From: Rhipidocladum racemiflorum | Taxonomy: Eukaryota > Streptophyta > Magnoliopsida > Poales > Poaceae | Assembly: GCA_036346355.1 (NCBI GenBank) | Contig: CM070591.1 | Coordinates: 26,148,001 to 26,212,000 of the forward strand | DNA: 64,000 nucleotides | Direction: 5' to 3' | Shown: positions 21,257 to 34,207 of the stretch, in pieces | Numbering within the stretch: the stretch's first letter is position 1 | Layout of the letters: every line of letters begins with the position of its first letter | Made by a program: the position numbers and the translations under genes | Notes under the pieces: generated by a model | What the model was told of the DNA's origin: nothing | The model's database searches: none | What the model saw: only the letters and a program-made list of their open reading frames with translations

Positions 21257-24200
21257 GCTGTAGGTCCCTGGAATGTGTATTTTTAGTTTTATGCTATAGG
21301 GTACAACTAAAATGTGATGTGGAATAACTTAGAAACATGGCTTAGGTTTTAACTAAAATTTTGCCATAGGATAGCAACATTAAAACTTGCAAAAGTGGTA
21401 TAAGTAATCTAAAATTTGACACACATGGATGCACAGTAGGAAAGGGTATGGGTATCGTTTCTTTACGCTTAAATGTTGTATTTAAGCTTTGATGTTGAAT
21501 GCTTCATTTGATAATGCATGTTGCTACGTAAATGAGATAAATAATTGAATTGTTCTTGTTGTTGTGGTAGAGTGGGGTTGTGGTGCCGAAGGGTTTCGGT
21601 CACCTCTTTTTGTTCATAATTATGGTGTGGTTTGACGGTGTGGCCGGTTAACGCCATCACCGAAGAATTATTAACCCCTGTAGGAGAAGAGTGCTTACCC
21701 TTTCTGTCATAGATTGGGTAGTTGACTGGAGTCGAATAGAAGAGATTGGTGGTGGATTCCTTCGGAGCTTCCTTATCGTTCTGTGGTCGATCTTGGTTAG
21801 TTTTCTGGGTTTTAGTTGATAAAGTGTTTGGTATTGGATTTTCGCGGATCGTTCCGTATGCGGTGTGTGGTTTTGTCTTCCTTGGTTGAAGACGAAGAAG
21901 AAGAGTCTAGTGTTGCGTTTCTTTTGGTCGCCTTTCCAGCTTTGATGCTTAGTTTGTTGTTTGCTTTATGGGGGAGAAGTATTCAATATATTCCTGTGTT
22001 TTTCTTTCTCCGAGGTCAAAAGAGTTATTGCGGCATTTTGCCAAACCTGGTTGTCAGGGCTGAAGTTCTGTGGCTTTGTAGGAGTAAGTGCTGTTTGATT
22101 TCGTCATTTTACTGGTTTGAGAAATCATCTTTGAAAACCCCTTTTGTTTCGTGAAAGTTTGGGGTTTGGTGTTAAGGTTTTATTTGCAAAGAATTACTGG
22201 ATCGCTTGGTTCCCTTTTAAGAAAATTGTCTTTCAACCATTTTCCTCCATGGGAGTCTTGAGAATGAAAAGTGTTTTGGAGAATTTCCTTTTGCATGACC
22301 AAGTTTGGGTTTGTCTCATTGCAAATTTGAGAGTCAAGTTTCTTTGCGAATTTTTGGTTGAGTGATAAAAAGAAAATGCTGCAAATAAAGTAAGTAGTCA
22401 TTTGACTGAAAGTAGTTGTCAAAAGTGAAAACTGTTGTTTAGCATATTATGAAGTATGTAACAATGTGGTTTATGGAAATGTTGTACTCCTAAGCTAAGT
22501 TGCGAGTTGAATCAATGTAATTTTTTATCTTTAGCTTAAGATTAAATGTACTTCTAGTGCCGTAGATTTATTTCTATAGCGAGTAATGATCAAATGTGTT
22601 AATGAACATGCTTAGAGTTTGTTGCTTTATTTTGAAGTAAGGTAGTACGCCCTATTTATTAAATGTGTAGCTGAACATTGTTAATGTTTAAAATTTTAAA
22701 CTACTAATATTGTTAAGGAAACCTTGTTGGTTAATTAAAGACGTTTTAATTTAACGTGTTAGTAGAGAAATTTAATCATGTCATTTTGTGACCTTAATTT
22801 GGAAGTTGATTAGAGTCGTTATTGTTATGTTGCAAACTATTAGTATATTTGGAAGTATGCAGTGGTGTTCCTATATTGCTAGTATCGATGTCAATTGGAA
22901 AGATATAGGTTTTATTGTTGCTTTAAGAGCATCGTGATGGTCTAACTTATTAAAATCATTTTAATAGTTGGAGTATGTTGAGTAGCAGCGACTTGTTATA
23001 ACCTATGTATGGGGTAGCTTAAAGCAATGTTGTTGTTTATAATTATGCCGTTTATTGATATTGATGACTTAGTAGTAGTGGTAATTGTGTAGATTACTTG
23101 TTGGAAACCATTGTTAAAATGGAGATTATTGTAACATGTTGTGATGGAGTGAACCATGGATAATTAACATGATGTAGAATTTTATCCTTAATGAATGTAT
23201 GTCTTAGAATCATAGTTATGAACTCTGTCTTGTAGAGATAATATTTACATGTTGAAAGTCAATGATTAATTGAATCAATTCCGATTATCGAAAAGTTGAT
23301 GAATGGATGGTATATATAAAAAAAATTATTATAGGTTGATCATGCTGAAAGATTTGTTGAAATACTATGTTTCAAACTTGGAATAAGATGTATTATGAGT
23401 TGGTGATCCGTGGGGATCATGTCAATGTAGTCTTGGTTGGGTGCCTTTTTAATAAGCATCATAAACCTTAATTAAAGGTGTTGGGAACGGTAACTAGAGA
23501 AAGAAATGGTTATGTAAATTTTGTTATATCCGGTTGGACTTTCTCAATGAGTAAGTAGTGAATTTTGAAGTCTTTAATGGAAAGCGTAGTGGAATACTAG
23601 AGATGATTGCATTTATGCTAAGCTGGTGTTTAAAAACCTTATAGGCTGGTTTGGTTGTTTGCTATCATGGTTGAATGCTTTTGGTCAAAGTGTTCCTTAT
23701 GTTGAGTTTCAGAGTTTTCCCTAAAACTCGTAGAAATTGGTGCCAATCTCTGGTTTTGGCAAATTTGTTTAGTTTGTGCTGTGAGTATGGATTTTTACAC
23801 CCAAAAGTTTTTGAGTGTATCGCGCTCCTTCGCGTTCACCCTGAATTATCTTTGGAATAAATTTTAACGGAAGAAGATGGACATAGTGGGTTGTGTTGGA
23901 AACTATTGAGATTTAATTTGTGACTCTTTTTGACTGAAGTTGGATTTATTTGCATAATGTGTGTGATGGTTGCGAGTGCTTCAAAAAGGTGGATTTTATG
24001 AATGTTTTATAAAGTGATTTTGTTAGTGAGGTGTTCCCTTTTGGAAATGAGTTTCCCTCTCCTTGAGAAAATTTGTGACGGTTGTGGGAGCAGATGCTCG
24101 ACTTGAAATTTTGATGTTCTCTTCCAAAATGTTGAATTTAGATGAAATGTTTTGCAAGTTCAGTTTTCAATTGATGTGGGATGTGATGCGACGTGGTGTT

Positions 24201-25487
24201 TTACTGTCAACTATGCTGCCATCATAGTCTATATGAATTTCCGCAACCTTCGATGTTAATTGCGTTTCCATTATTTGATACCGAGGAAGAAGTCATTTGG
24301 TGAATGACTATTCGGTACCGTTGTTACACGATGAATGAATGGTGAAAAGGAAAATGAGACTTTGTTTATGCATAATTAATCATAAAGGAGTCGATTAGCC
24401 AGGTCGGTGAGAAAGTCATATATGGATATATGACTAATTCGGAGTGCTCTTGAAAAGTGTGCATGCATGTCATGAATCGAGATGTCCATTTCTTTCTAGT
24501 ATGAAAAGAAAGAATGAAGAATTTCTGGTATTTTGGTTGTGGTGTAGGGGATTTATGCTTCCTTTGTGATTTGGCTTGGATGTTGCTGAATTCATTCCAA
24601 AATGGTTGTTAACGCTTTGGGTTTGAGTTGTCGTGTGTGGTCCACTTGGGTTCAAAAGAATTGTACTTCTCTTGCTCTATAGATGGGAGTGAGGATATAA
24701 ATGTTCTTGGTTTATGGTTGAATATGCGAAATATGTGTACACTTGGGCTTGTTAACTAAGTGTTTTTGTGTGAGGGCGAGACCCTCTTCAGAAAGGAACC
24801 AATTGTGGTTGGTAAGATTTTACGATCGTAGCTTGGGGCTAGGTGTCAAATCTTAGTGGTATAAGGGTGGTTTGTGATGGAGGTTGATGACGTAGGGGTT
24901 TAGTTTTTTTTTAAAAGTAGCGATGGGTGGAAGTGAAGTTGACGGTAGTTCGGTGGTAATTGTCCTACCGTGAGCAATTGTCTTAACTAGTTGTTTCTGA
25001 GCTTGAGTCTTGCCTGAGAGAGGATGGAATGAAATGTTAGCATGATCGTGTATCGGAAGTGCAAATGTGCCTTAATGAGTTATTCCCCTCGATCAAAATT
25101 GTCGGGAATGTAGAGAGCTCGTTAAAGGAATTGTGACTTGCTTTGATTATGTCATGTTGAGTTTAATGAAGTGTGGTATTCAGGTTGGTTGTGATAGTAG
25201 TGTGAAGTGTTTGTCGTGAGGTTTCGGGCGTTTTTGGTTGATGGATTCCTTTGTGGTTGAAACGCGGATTCTGTTTGGGAATTGAAGTGAAGGTGGAACC
25301 GTGAGAGGTTGCACTCTGTTGAGCTAAAAAAATTTTCTCGCCAAGTGTTGGTTTTGAGAACTCGCTTGTCGTTTGTTCCGGTTTTAGTCTCTGTATGAAT
25401 GTTTTGGCGCTGCAAAGAAGTCTTTTGTCCCTTGGGGACTTTGTTGTTGATTTTGGCGTTCTTCGGATTCGAGGTCGAATCCTGTTT
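21257..25487 (+). other. Non-coding LARD interior
   Basis: About 4.2 kb, AT-rich. Only short ORFs occur; the longest plus-strand one is 112 codons at 21816-22154, without recognisable motifs. The region is collinear with 50943-55344 on the other strand, but corresponding ORFs are broken by indels that ignore the frame (compare 23675-23860 with 52797-52979), which argues against coding. A palindromic unit like those in the LTR sits at 24403-24444, with AGTCATATAT and ATATATGACT separated by GG. Confidence 0.8.
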
Positions 25488-25499
25488 AAAGGGGGAGAA
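25488..25499 (+). promoter_or_regulatory. Polypurine tract of the LARD
   Basis: AAAGGGGGAGAA directly precedes the 3' LTR start TGTGACACC at 25500. The minus-strand copy has a run of C at 50946-50953 in the same place. Confidence 0.9.
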
Positions 25500-27570
25500 T
25501 GTGACACCACGGAGTGTCGTAACCTTATATAATGTGAATGTGAGGTCAAACACATTATGAAATATGGAATTAGAGGTTGAAACCATACGCTATGAGGTTT
25601 ATTTGCGTTTCCGGGCCGTTTCTGGGAGTTTGGGCCTTTCCGGGGGAGTTTGGGCCTAAGAGAAGGGGTTGTGGGCTTTGGTGGGATGGAGTTTGAGTCC
25701 ATTTAGGAGTAGGAATCCATTTGGGGGGCTTCCTCCTGCCCCTTTCGTGCGCCCCCTCCTGGTTTGGGCGCCCCCACCCTCTCCTTTGTGCCCTAGCCGC
25801 CTCCCCCACCTCCCCTCTCCCTCTTGCATGCGCCCCCACCCCCTTGGGCTCTTCCCTTGCGCCACCACCCTCTCCACCACCTCTCCACCTCCCTTGCTGC
25901 CCCTAGGGGAGATCCCCACCTCAACACCTCGAAGATCCATCCATTGGAGCGCTCCGCGATGAGGAGATCCGATGGATTTGGAGCGAGGAAGGAGATCGCG
26001 CGAACCGGGAGGAGATCTATTGGGTTTTCGTGTGTCGGGCGAAGGTATAGCCATGGGAATCCTTGGGTTCATCTAGGTACTGTTCTTAGGGTTATTATCA
26101 AGTTTTTAGATCAATTGGTGGTGCTGGAATTGAGTAGATTAGATGAAATCTAGAAGTTGCCACGTTCTCTGTTTCGGGCAGCATGAGCAGTTCACCTAGG
26201 GTTTTGGTTTTCGTCAATTTAGGTTCAGAATTTGGTCGGCCGCCTGTTGAAGAAGTTGTAGGTAATTTCAATATCTTTCAGTGGGCAGAAATAACGTGTA
26301 ATTCCGATCATCCGTTTAAAAGTTATGGCTGTTTTACCGAGCATGTTAAAATCTGTGACGTGATTGGAACAGATCACGGTATTTTGTAGATTAAACAACT
26401 TTAGAATCCGAATCAGCTTTTCCATATACTTAGAAAAAGTTAGGAAATTTCCTAAGATATGCGAGGATGTACTCGTTTAGTCGATTCGTAGTAGTAGAAC
26501 CCGACTTATGCTCGTTCCAATTCTGCTGTCCCGACGGGACAGAACCTCTGTTTTTGGGTTGTGCGGGTAGTTTGCGAAGTCGGGGTAGAAGAGTGTTTGC
26601 GTATTGTTTTGTGGGCATGATTTTGAGTGTGTGGTTCCTATATGCAGGTGTTGTGACCCCGGTGGTGCCCTCTACGTCTCGCCAATCCGTCGCCCGTGGT
26701 TGAGGCAAGTGTATTGTAATGGACAGCGGTTTGTAGGTTGCTAGTTGAGACTAGATGAAATTGATTACATGATTTGATCACTTGCCATGCTTTAATGATT
26801 GCCAATGATATGATGAGTATGCTTATTATGTTATGATGCCATGTGTTAATGTACAAGTTAATTATGATGTTGGCATGTTTGCATACATGGCATGATACAT
26901 GGCCCGGGCGGTGAGAAAGTCATAACTAGTCCGGGGAAGGTCGGTGAGAAAGTTATGACTATTCCGGAGAGCCAATGATTAAGTCCTACATCGTGATTCC
27001 ATCCACCGCGGTGTTTGGAAGCGAGGAGTAGGCATCCTCCATCTTCGGGATGGAAGGGGGGAGAGGGTGCACACCGACGGGTGTGTACTCAACCATACCG
27101 GTATGAGTTTCCAAGGTGACATGAGCATCACATCGCATTGCATACATAATGATGATGAAAATGATATGTGATCATGAATGAGATGATAGACATCATGTGA
27201 GTTGTTGTAGCCATGAAATTGTTTCTTTTTTGGTAATAAACTGCGTGTGAGGCTTATCGATTTAATGGTTTAGCTTTGCGATACGAGAGTCTTATTGTTC
27301 GTTTGACTCTTGGAGACATTAAATGCTTGAAATTAGACTTATATTGCTATCATGCCTTTAAATATTGCTATTTTAGATGCCTATTATGTTGCCATATATT
27401 GCCATGCTGTTGTTGCTCCTTCAAATCATGTTAAAACAAAGGAGATGCTGCCGAAATCTTGGTTTTTAGCATTTACTCCTTTGCGGTAATTTATCTTAAT
27501 TCATGGTGTTTAGATGTTGTTTAGCTTATGTTTGGTATCATTTGGGCATATTAAATGCCGGGGTGTTACA
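25500..27570 (+). repeat. 3' LTR of the LARD
   Basis: 2071 bp, the same length and tips as 19170-21240. It is followed by the GATTG duplication. It contains the palindrome cluster at 26909-27110 and GGAGATGCTGCC at 27441-27452. Confidence 0.94.
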
Positions 27571-27573
27571 GAT

Positions 27574-28970
27574 TGTTAGTGTCATGCCCTTGAGGCAATC
27601 ATATGGATGATTATAACATGACTATGCTTATGAATAATAATATGATTATTGGTCCAATGAATGTATATCATTGCATGTTTTGATCAAAAGTGTGTGACTT
27701 GTTTATGAAGCTCTTTACTTATTGATATAATTCGATAAATATCTCTGATCGGATATCATCGTATAGGACAACGATGAATAGATCAACACATGTATTGTTT
27801 GATGATCATGTTTCATAGATCATGGGATATGGAGATATCATCAATACATTGTGGACGCATGTTGAAGAACATGGGTTAGATAGACCCACAATGGGACACT
27901 GCGAGAATGTTACATTCTTATGTGTCATCAATGTATCTCATACATAGTAGATGTATGATCCTTAGACCTGAGATTGTCATATTCCATACATATGTAATAG
28001 TTTACCTTGGGGTTACCAAACACTATTTCCTAACCGGATAATTATAAAGGTAGCTTTCATGTTTACTATGAAACATGCAGAGGGAAGTGAGCAGTCGAGA
28101 TGGAATTTGCCACTCCAATGTAACGGAGATATATGTCTAGGCCACTCGTGTGATATGATTAAGGAAGTGCATGGGCATGATGTGATTGAGAAGTCAATCA
28201 CAACTTATTAATATATCACGGATATGAGAGATGGATTGAACTGTCAAACGATGACATGCTTCTCGCCTTGAGTTCAATTTTCATATAGTTTGGCAAAGGG
28301 ATTAATACATTAGTACTTTAATCATATGCGTTTGGGAGTTGGCATGCTCTGCAAGGAGCCGCTACCGACTATTGGATTAGAAAAGGGTTTTTTGAATCCA
28401 TGTCCAAATGCGAATGAACCTACAGGGTCACACACTTAACGGGCTGGGACGCATTAATTCGGATTGGATCCGTAATTAATGGACCTCGTGGGCTTAGCAC
28501 GTAGATGGGCCCTGATTGCCTAGGGTTTCACCTCGTGGCTATATAAGGAGGGGAGGTGGCTGGACGCAGGATATACTTTCATACGGCTTAGAGGTGTTTC
28601 GCCAGAAACCCTAGCCACCTCCTCTCGTTGCCCCTGCCGAGCGACCCAGTGCTTGCACACCGACGCACGGCATTCCATCCCCGGACGTGCGGACTGCTGT
28701 GGTGACGCTGCTGCTACTATGGCGTGGAGAGGATGATCCGCAGCGAGGATGATCCGCGACGACGATCCGCAGCGAGGATGATCCGAGGCGAGGACGATCC
28801 GCAGCGAGAATGATCCACGGTGAGGACGATCCACTACAACGATGTGCGAAGGATTCCGCAACTGCGCGTCTAGTGGTAATAGATCTATAATCCCCTTCTT
28901 GCCAGTAGCTTTTCTGGTTTGCGGCAGAAATTTTAATTTGTGCTAGAGTAGAATACCGCGTTCCTCAACA
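27574..28970 (+). repeat. 3' LTR of the Ty1/copia element
   Basis: The sequence after the LARD begins TGTTAGTGTCATGCCC (TG shared with the duplication) and ends CCTCAACA at 28970, giving complementary LTR tips TGTTAG/CTCAACA. Length is about 1.4 kb. It directly continued the copia PPT before the LARD inserted. The copia element's own target duplication cannot be tested because its 5' end is lost. Confidence 0.8.
28540..28546 (+). promoter_or_regulatory. TATA box in the copia LTR
   Basis: GGCTATATAAGGAGGGGAGG lies about 430 bp before the LTR end, the expected place for a copia LTR core promoter. Transcription would start near 28570. Confidence 0.65.
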
Positions 28971-29079
28971 CCTCCCCCTATTTATACAATAGACACAAGG
29001 AGTTCGAATACAACTTCCACTCCTAAACAAGGAAGGAGTTTGTATTCAACTCAACTGTACTTGGCCCAACCTAGCCGAG
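28971..29079. other. Short unassigned spacer
   Basis: 109 bp between the copia LTR end and an inverted LARD LTR fragment. It contains an imperfect inverted repeat (GTTCGAATACAACTTCC and, further on, GGAGTTTGTATTCAAC). No coding sequence is seen. Confidence 0.4.
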
Positions 29080-30411
29080 TGTAACACCCCGGCATTTAAT
29101 ATGCCTGTATGCTACCAAACATAAGCTAAACAACATCTAAATACCACAAGTTACCATAAATTCCAGCAAAGGTACATATGCTAAAAACCGAAATTTGGGC
29201 AGCATCTCCTTTGTTTTAACATGAATTAAAGGAGCAACAACAGTATAGCAATGTATGGATTATGAGAGACAACTAAAAACAGCAATAATTAGCGACTTAG
29301 CAACAATATAAGTCTGGTTTAAAACACATAATGTCTCCAAGGGTCAAACGAACAATAAAACTCTCATATAGCAAAGCTAAACCTTAAAGCAATAATCATC
29401 ACACGCAATTTATTATCAAACTAATAGAATGACTTGTGGAATCAATATAGTGAAGCTACGTGTGGGCGTGTGACTATTTCCCTTCCCCGCATGCCGTTCT
29501 CATGGTACTTAAAATAACAAGAAAACACAAGCGTGAGTTCGAAACTCAGCAAGCATATTGCAATGGACAACAAGAACAATATCATGGCAATAACATCTCC
29601 CATCATATATATCATCTCATTCATGAACACTTAACAATATCTTCATCATTATGTATGCAATGTAATGCAATGCTCATGTCTCCTTGGAAACTCATACCGG
29701 TATGGTTGAGTACACACCCGTCGGTGTGAACCCTCTCCCCCCTTCCATCCCGAAGATGGAGGGTGCCTACTCCTCGCTTCCGTTCACCGCGGTGAATGGA
29801 ATCACGATGTAGGACTTACTCATTGGCTTTCCGGATTAGTCATAACTTTCTCACCGACCTTCCCGGACTAGTTATGACTTTCTCACCGCCCGAGCCATGT
29901 AACATGCCATGTATGCATTTATGCCAACATCATATTTAACTCACATATTAACACATGGCATCATAACATATTAAACATGCTCATCATATCATTGGCAATC
30001 ATAAAAGCATGGCAAGTGATCATATATCATGTAGTTAATTCCATCTATTCTCAACAAGCAACCTACAAATCGCTATCCATCACAACACACTTGCCTCAAC
30101 CACGGGCAACGGATTGGCGGGAAGTAGAGGGCACTCGCGGGGTTGCACCACCTGCACATAGGTACCACACGCTCACAATCATGTTCACAAAACAGTACGC
30201 AAACCCTCATCTACCCCGACACTGCCAACTACTCGCAAAACCTAAAAACAGAGGTTCTGTCCCGTCGGGACAGTAGCCTTGCAAAAGGCATAACTTGAGT
30301 TCTGGTACTCCGAATCAATTAAACAAGTACATCCTCGCGTAGATTAGGAAATTTCACAACTTTCTCTAGGTATATGGAAAGACTAATTCGGAATCTAAAG
30401 TTGTTTAATCT
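29080..30411 (-). repeat. Truncated inverted LARD-family LTR
   Basis: Begins TGTAACACCCCGGCATTTAATATGCC, the reverse complement of the LARD LTR end. It runs through the palindrome cluster (29695-29890) and stops at TTGTTTAATCT (30411), where chromovirus LTR sequence takes over. It is more diverged from the other LARD LTRs than they are from each other, so it is probably older. About the first 740 bp of the LTR (on its own strand) is missing. Confidence 0.88.
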
Positions 30412-31432
30412 TGAACTGGGTCATACTTGCAACCACATGGCTGGAATGGGACGGCCCTAGTTGATTAAGTCGCTAAGGACTCACTTGTGGAGCCTCAGGG
30501 TGTCAATTACACCGTTTGTGTGATTGTACGGGGGAGCGTATCGTGGCTATGGCCAGATACCCATCTAACGGTGTGTTGGTCCCATACTTCGCCTTGGCTA
30601 AGGGAAGGGATGGTGTAGAGCACGAACCGGAGAGGACCACCTGTGTTGTTTGAGGCTTCCGAAAGGCTTTGTTACGGGAACTCGCCTTTGTGGTGTTTTG
30701 ACTGTATCTTGTGGGTAAAGTGCATAACCTCTGCAGAGTGTAGAATCTATTTGAATAGCCGAGTCCACGGTACTGGACAATGCTCGGGAATTACAGTCAA
30801 GGGTTAGATTTTCTGAAAATAACTTGGATTTGAAAAGTTGGGTTGGTTTAGTAATGAAGTTGATGGAAATATGGTTTAGGATGGGGAAAATGTTTATTAA
30901 ATTTCTTGAGAAGTTATTTATGCTTTACTTATTTCTACTGCTTTCGAATCTACTTTTATTACTTGTCAAAAGTCACATCGCAAATATACCTTGAGCTACT
31001 CCTTTGTACCAAGCCATGCATATAGTATATTAGCTTGCATTCGCATGACTTGTTGAGTACCAAGTACTCACCCTTGCCTCAACACAATACAGTTGAAGAG
31101 GAGATTACGCCTTTCGGAGGAGGATTTCCAAGAAGACCCGTCTACTTAGGGATGCGAGCCCGATCGGTTGCCTGTGGTATACTGGATGGCGCCACGGTTA
31201 TTTGATTTTCATTCTTTGTTATTTCTCTTTTAATAAGTTTCGCCTTGCAGGCATATATTTGTAACTTGGCCCTAAGGTCGAGTAACCCTTTGATTATTTA
31301 AATAAAGTACTGTGATAGTATCGTTTGGTATGATTGTGATATATACCGATGTTAAGACTGTGTGCACTAGCGCGTTCCTGGACTAGTGCTGAATACACGA
31401 AGGGTCCGGATTTGCAAATTCGGGTCCCGACA
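30412..31432 (+). repeat. 5'-truncated LTR upstream of interior A
   Basis: Starts abruptly with TGAACTGGGTCATACTTGC, corresponding to about 39600 in the complete LTR. It ends GGGTCCCGACA at 31432. Confidence 0.9.
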
Positions 31433-31437
31433 GAAGG

Positions 31438-31449
31438 TGGTATCGAGCC
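31438..31449 (+). promoter_or_regulatory. Primer binding site of interior A (one base short)
   Basis: TGGTATCGAGCC aligns with TGGTATCAGAGCC at 295-307 but lacks one base of CAGAG. The same form occurs at 40630-40641. If real, it would weaken tRNA pairing; it also fits the recurrent CAG-to-CGA pattern seen elsewhere. Confidence 0.8.
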
Positions 31450-31650
31450 ATACTTGACTGTAGGCTCAACCCTAAGCTAGAATGGTCGTAGTGAGGATAA
31501 AACCTATTTTCTAAAGCTAAAAATTTGTGAAGACAAGAAATGACATCTCGACTTATCCCCTTCTCTCTTTTCTTGTCTCTTGCTGAAATTTTCCCTTACC
31601 TTGTCACAATTGAAAATTCCGAGTTCTTACGTAAAGCACGCTTGTGACAG

Positions 31651-32368
31651 ATGGAGGAAGAGTTCAACTACGTTGATCTCGGGAGTTGGTCACGCCGCGG
31701 AACTTTGGCATATGCTCTGAGACTCTCGGAGATTTTGAGAAGCCCCAATACCAAGTGGAAGTGATCGGACAAGCGGGATTGATCAAGGCTTGTGACGTGA
31801 AGATTGAGGTACCGCTAGGAAAAAGGGCCAGGCAATCGCCGATACACCGTGACCGCCAGAGATCTACAATGCAGATGGGTATCCAAGAAGTATCACGACG
31901 CCGCAATGCGGCACATTACCCGTATCTACGCCGAGAGTTGGAAATACGGTGTTCGCTACCATCCGCAGCAGCGATAACCTCCTTGACCCGAAGGCGATTC
32001 AGGATGAGGATGCCACGGTTACACAGTTGGCACGATTTATCGTCGCCCAGGAGGATGTACTAGATAATACAAGCAAGGAGCTGAAGGCCCGCAAGGAGAT
32101 CACGACAGAGAAGAACAGATGGCGAGAAGCTCAAGAGTATGTGGCACACCTTCTACGAAGGATTGACGAGTTGGAGATGACTTTGTACGGACCGGACCCG
32201 AGCCAAGATTTCGAGCTACACGAGCCAGATCCAGAGGAGTCGAGATCTCGATGAGGACACCTTTGCTTCGACGACCACGGATGACACGATTCTTTGGACA
32301 TGGCAATCGTTTCGCGCCTATGCCGCAAAGACCCGTACCCAGGCCGTGGAGGTTTTCTTGATGAGTGA
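31651..32368 (+). pseudogene. Additional ORF upstream of gag, copy A
   Basis: Begins at ATG 31651 (MEEEFNYVDL) and ends at TGA 32366-32368 after GGFLDE, the same tail as in element 1. Local one- to two-base indels split it between frames (open stretches 31686-32063 and 31949-32254). The conserved parts are the N-terminal block around YQVEVIGQAGLIKACDVKIEV, the stretch DEDATVTQLARFIVAQEDVL, and a charged coiled-coil-like region (KEITTEKNRW, AQEYVAHLLRRIDELEMTLYG). Some of the frame breaks coincide with CAG/CTG differences and may not be real. I do not recognise the family; no enzyme motif is visible. Confidence 0.7.
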
Positions 32369-32646
32369 GCATAGGTTCTATAGTGAGACTCCTTCGCCGA
32401 GTCGAGTCATAGAATAAAGAGTCACCCTTTAGGCGTTAGACTCCAGAGTTAGTTCGATTTGGATTTGCTTTGGTTCTTTGAGTGTGCAGTATGTGTTGCA
32501 AGGCCCTTAGGCATTGTAAGCAGCCATACCAAGTTATTAAATAATAAAGTTGGACCTTAAAGTTACCCCTTTCGCCCCGCATAAGTTCCATACTACTTGT
32601 CTATTCTTGTTTCCCTCTCATCTCTAAACCTAGAGCAAATCGACAG

Positions 32647-33690
32647 ATGGTGAACACCCGTGGGAACTTTGGAAGCAATGGGAGTGGTTCTCGCCCAGCG
32701 GAGAACCCCAATGATAGAGCACCAGCACCGCCAGTTGATATGCAGAATTTTGGAGCCTTTCTTGCTGCTCAGACTCAGTTGATGCATGCTATGATGCAAC
32801 AAATGCAGCACGTCACTGCTCAGGCCACTGCTAATCAAGTTAATCAAGGGCCACGCCAGAATACAAGGCTGTCAGAGTTCATGAGGACTCACCCACCCAC
32901 TTTCTCTGGGAATGCCAATCCATTGGAGGCCGATGATTGGTTAAGATCAATCGAGAGGAAGCTACACATAGCTCAGTGCATAGGGAATGAGAAGGTACTC
33001 TACGCTTCTCATCAGCTGGAAGGAACAGCCGCCGAATGGTGGGAGAACTTCTGTGCCACGCAGGAGAACCCTCAAGATATCACTTGGGAAGAGTTCACAG
33101 CTGCATTCCGACAGTATCACGTGCCTGAAGGAATCATGGACCTTAAGAAGGAGGAGTTCAGAGCACTGAAGCAAGGTAATCAGCCAGTGGCCGACTACCT
33201 GAACAAGTTCACACAGCTAGCACGCTACGCACCTGAGGATGTAGCGACAGATAAATCCAGACAGTCTCGTTTCATGAAGGGACTTAACTCAGGATTGCAA
33301 GTAGGATTGATCACCCACACCTTTCCAGATTTCCAAGAGTTGGTGAATAAGGCACTTATTCTTGAGGACAAGCGCAAGGAACTGGATGAGAACAGGAAGC
33401 GCAGGATGCAACAAAGAAGGATCACGCCAGGAACGCAATACGCTGAGGGTTGCACCAAATCAATTCTTGATTCCAACCACGTAATGCAACAAGGACACCA
33501 TCCCCGGCACCAAGACCTGCCAATCGTAACTACCAAACCCCAACCCCGCTTAGAAACGCTTACTCCAGAAGTCAAAGAAGGAATGTTGAGGCGCCACAAT
33601 CGCAACGAGCCAGACACTTTGCCAACAGCTTGTCCGAAGAAGACAGCGAGGCGACCCGATTCGCTTCAATCTAGGAACCACCCCAGCTAG
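32647..33690 (+). pseudogene. Gag of chromovirus copy A
   Basis: Open from ATG 32647 (MVNTRGNFGSNGSGSRP) for 347 codons. Capsid landmarks: FSGNANPLEADDWLRSIE (about residues 87-104), QLEGTAAEWWENF, TWEEFTAAFRQYHVPEG, and KKEEFRALKQGNQPVADYLNKF. This is the Ty3/gypsy Gag fold that builds the particle. After KRKELDENRKRRMQQ the frame shifts (near 33415), so the C-terminal zinc knuckle is read out of frame (RNEPDTLPTACPKK). ORF length and start agree with the other two gag copies. Whether the shift is biological or an artefact is unclear. Confidence 0.9.
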
Positions 33691-33722
33691 GGACGCCAAA
33701 GACCAGAGCCACACCCTGCACC

Positions 33723-34205
33723 GTGGTGAGAGGCCGAGTCAACCATGTCACCGCAGATGCACCGCAGAATGCTACTGACGTCGTCTTGGGTAAGTTACTT
33801 GTTAACTCGATACACCTGCAGCTTTGTTTGACTCGAGCTTCGCATTCGCTTGTTTCGCAAGGCTTTGCTACTAGAAATGATTTAAGGATTGCAAGACTTA
33901 AGTGCATGCTTTTAGTTCAAACCCACGGTTCCGAACTCCGAACGAAAGTAGGATGTTCCGGTGAGAATACTAATAGATGGAATAGAGTTCCTAGCAAACC
34001 TTATAATTTTGGAGACCCGCACCTTAGACGTCATATTGGGAATGGATTGGTTATCCAAGCACAAGGTCAGTATTGGATTGTGGACGAAGGACTATCTCGA
34101 TTGAGAGCCCGTGTGGGAAGAAAGTGGAATTTCAAGCCACCGCAGCTAGAGATGGACAGCTTGATGGTTAACAGCACTAAGGCTATCAGCATAGAGGATG
34201 TCCGG
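33723..34205 (+). pseudogene. Aspartic protease region, copy A
   Basis: Starts with RGRVNHVTADAPQNATDVV, typical of the Gag-protease junction in plant Ty3/gypsy elements. The catalytic Asp-Ser-Gly site (expected near 33826-33840) is out of frame because two bases are missing (TCGAGC). Downstream, protease-like text (ILGMDWLSKH in the frame around 34030) is present. The protease would process the polyprotein. Copy B has the same two-base loss at the active site, so it is either shared by descent or a repeated error at the same spot. Confidence 0.75.
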
Positions 34206-34207
34206 TA

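Larger units (their letters stand above)
19170..27570 (+). mobile_element. Complete LARD-like non-autonomous LTR retrotransposon
   Basis: LTRs of 2071 bp at each end (19170-21240 and 25500-27570), a tRNA-Met-type PBS, a PPT and a 5-bp TSD (GATTG) show an intact insertion of 8401 bp. The 4.26 kb interior has no Gag or Pol domain in any frame. A second full-length interior (50943-55344, minus strand) and an extra LTR fragment (29080-30411) show that this is a family. Large retrotransposon derivatives (LARDs) are mobilised by proteins from other elements. The two LTRs differ by scattered substitutions. Confidence 0.93.

Noticed and set aside
25163..25702. 179-codon minus-strand ORF crossing the LARD interior/LTR boundary
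   Set aside because: It is antisense to the element, spans the PPT and LTR start, has no motif, and is not kept in the other LARD copy.
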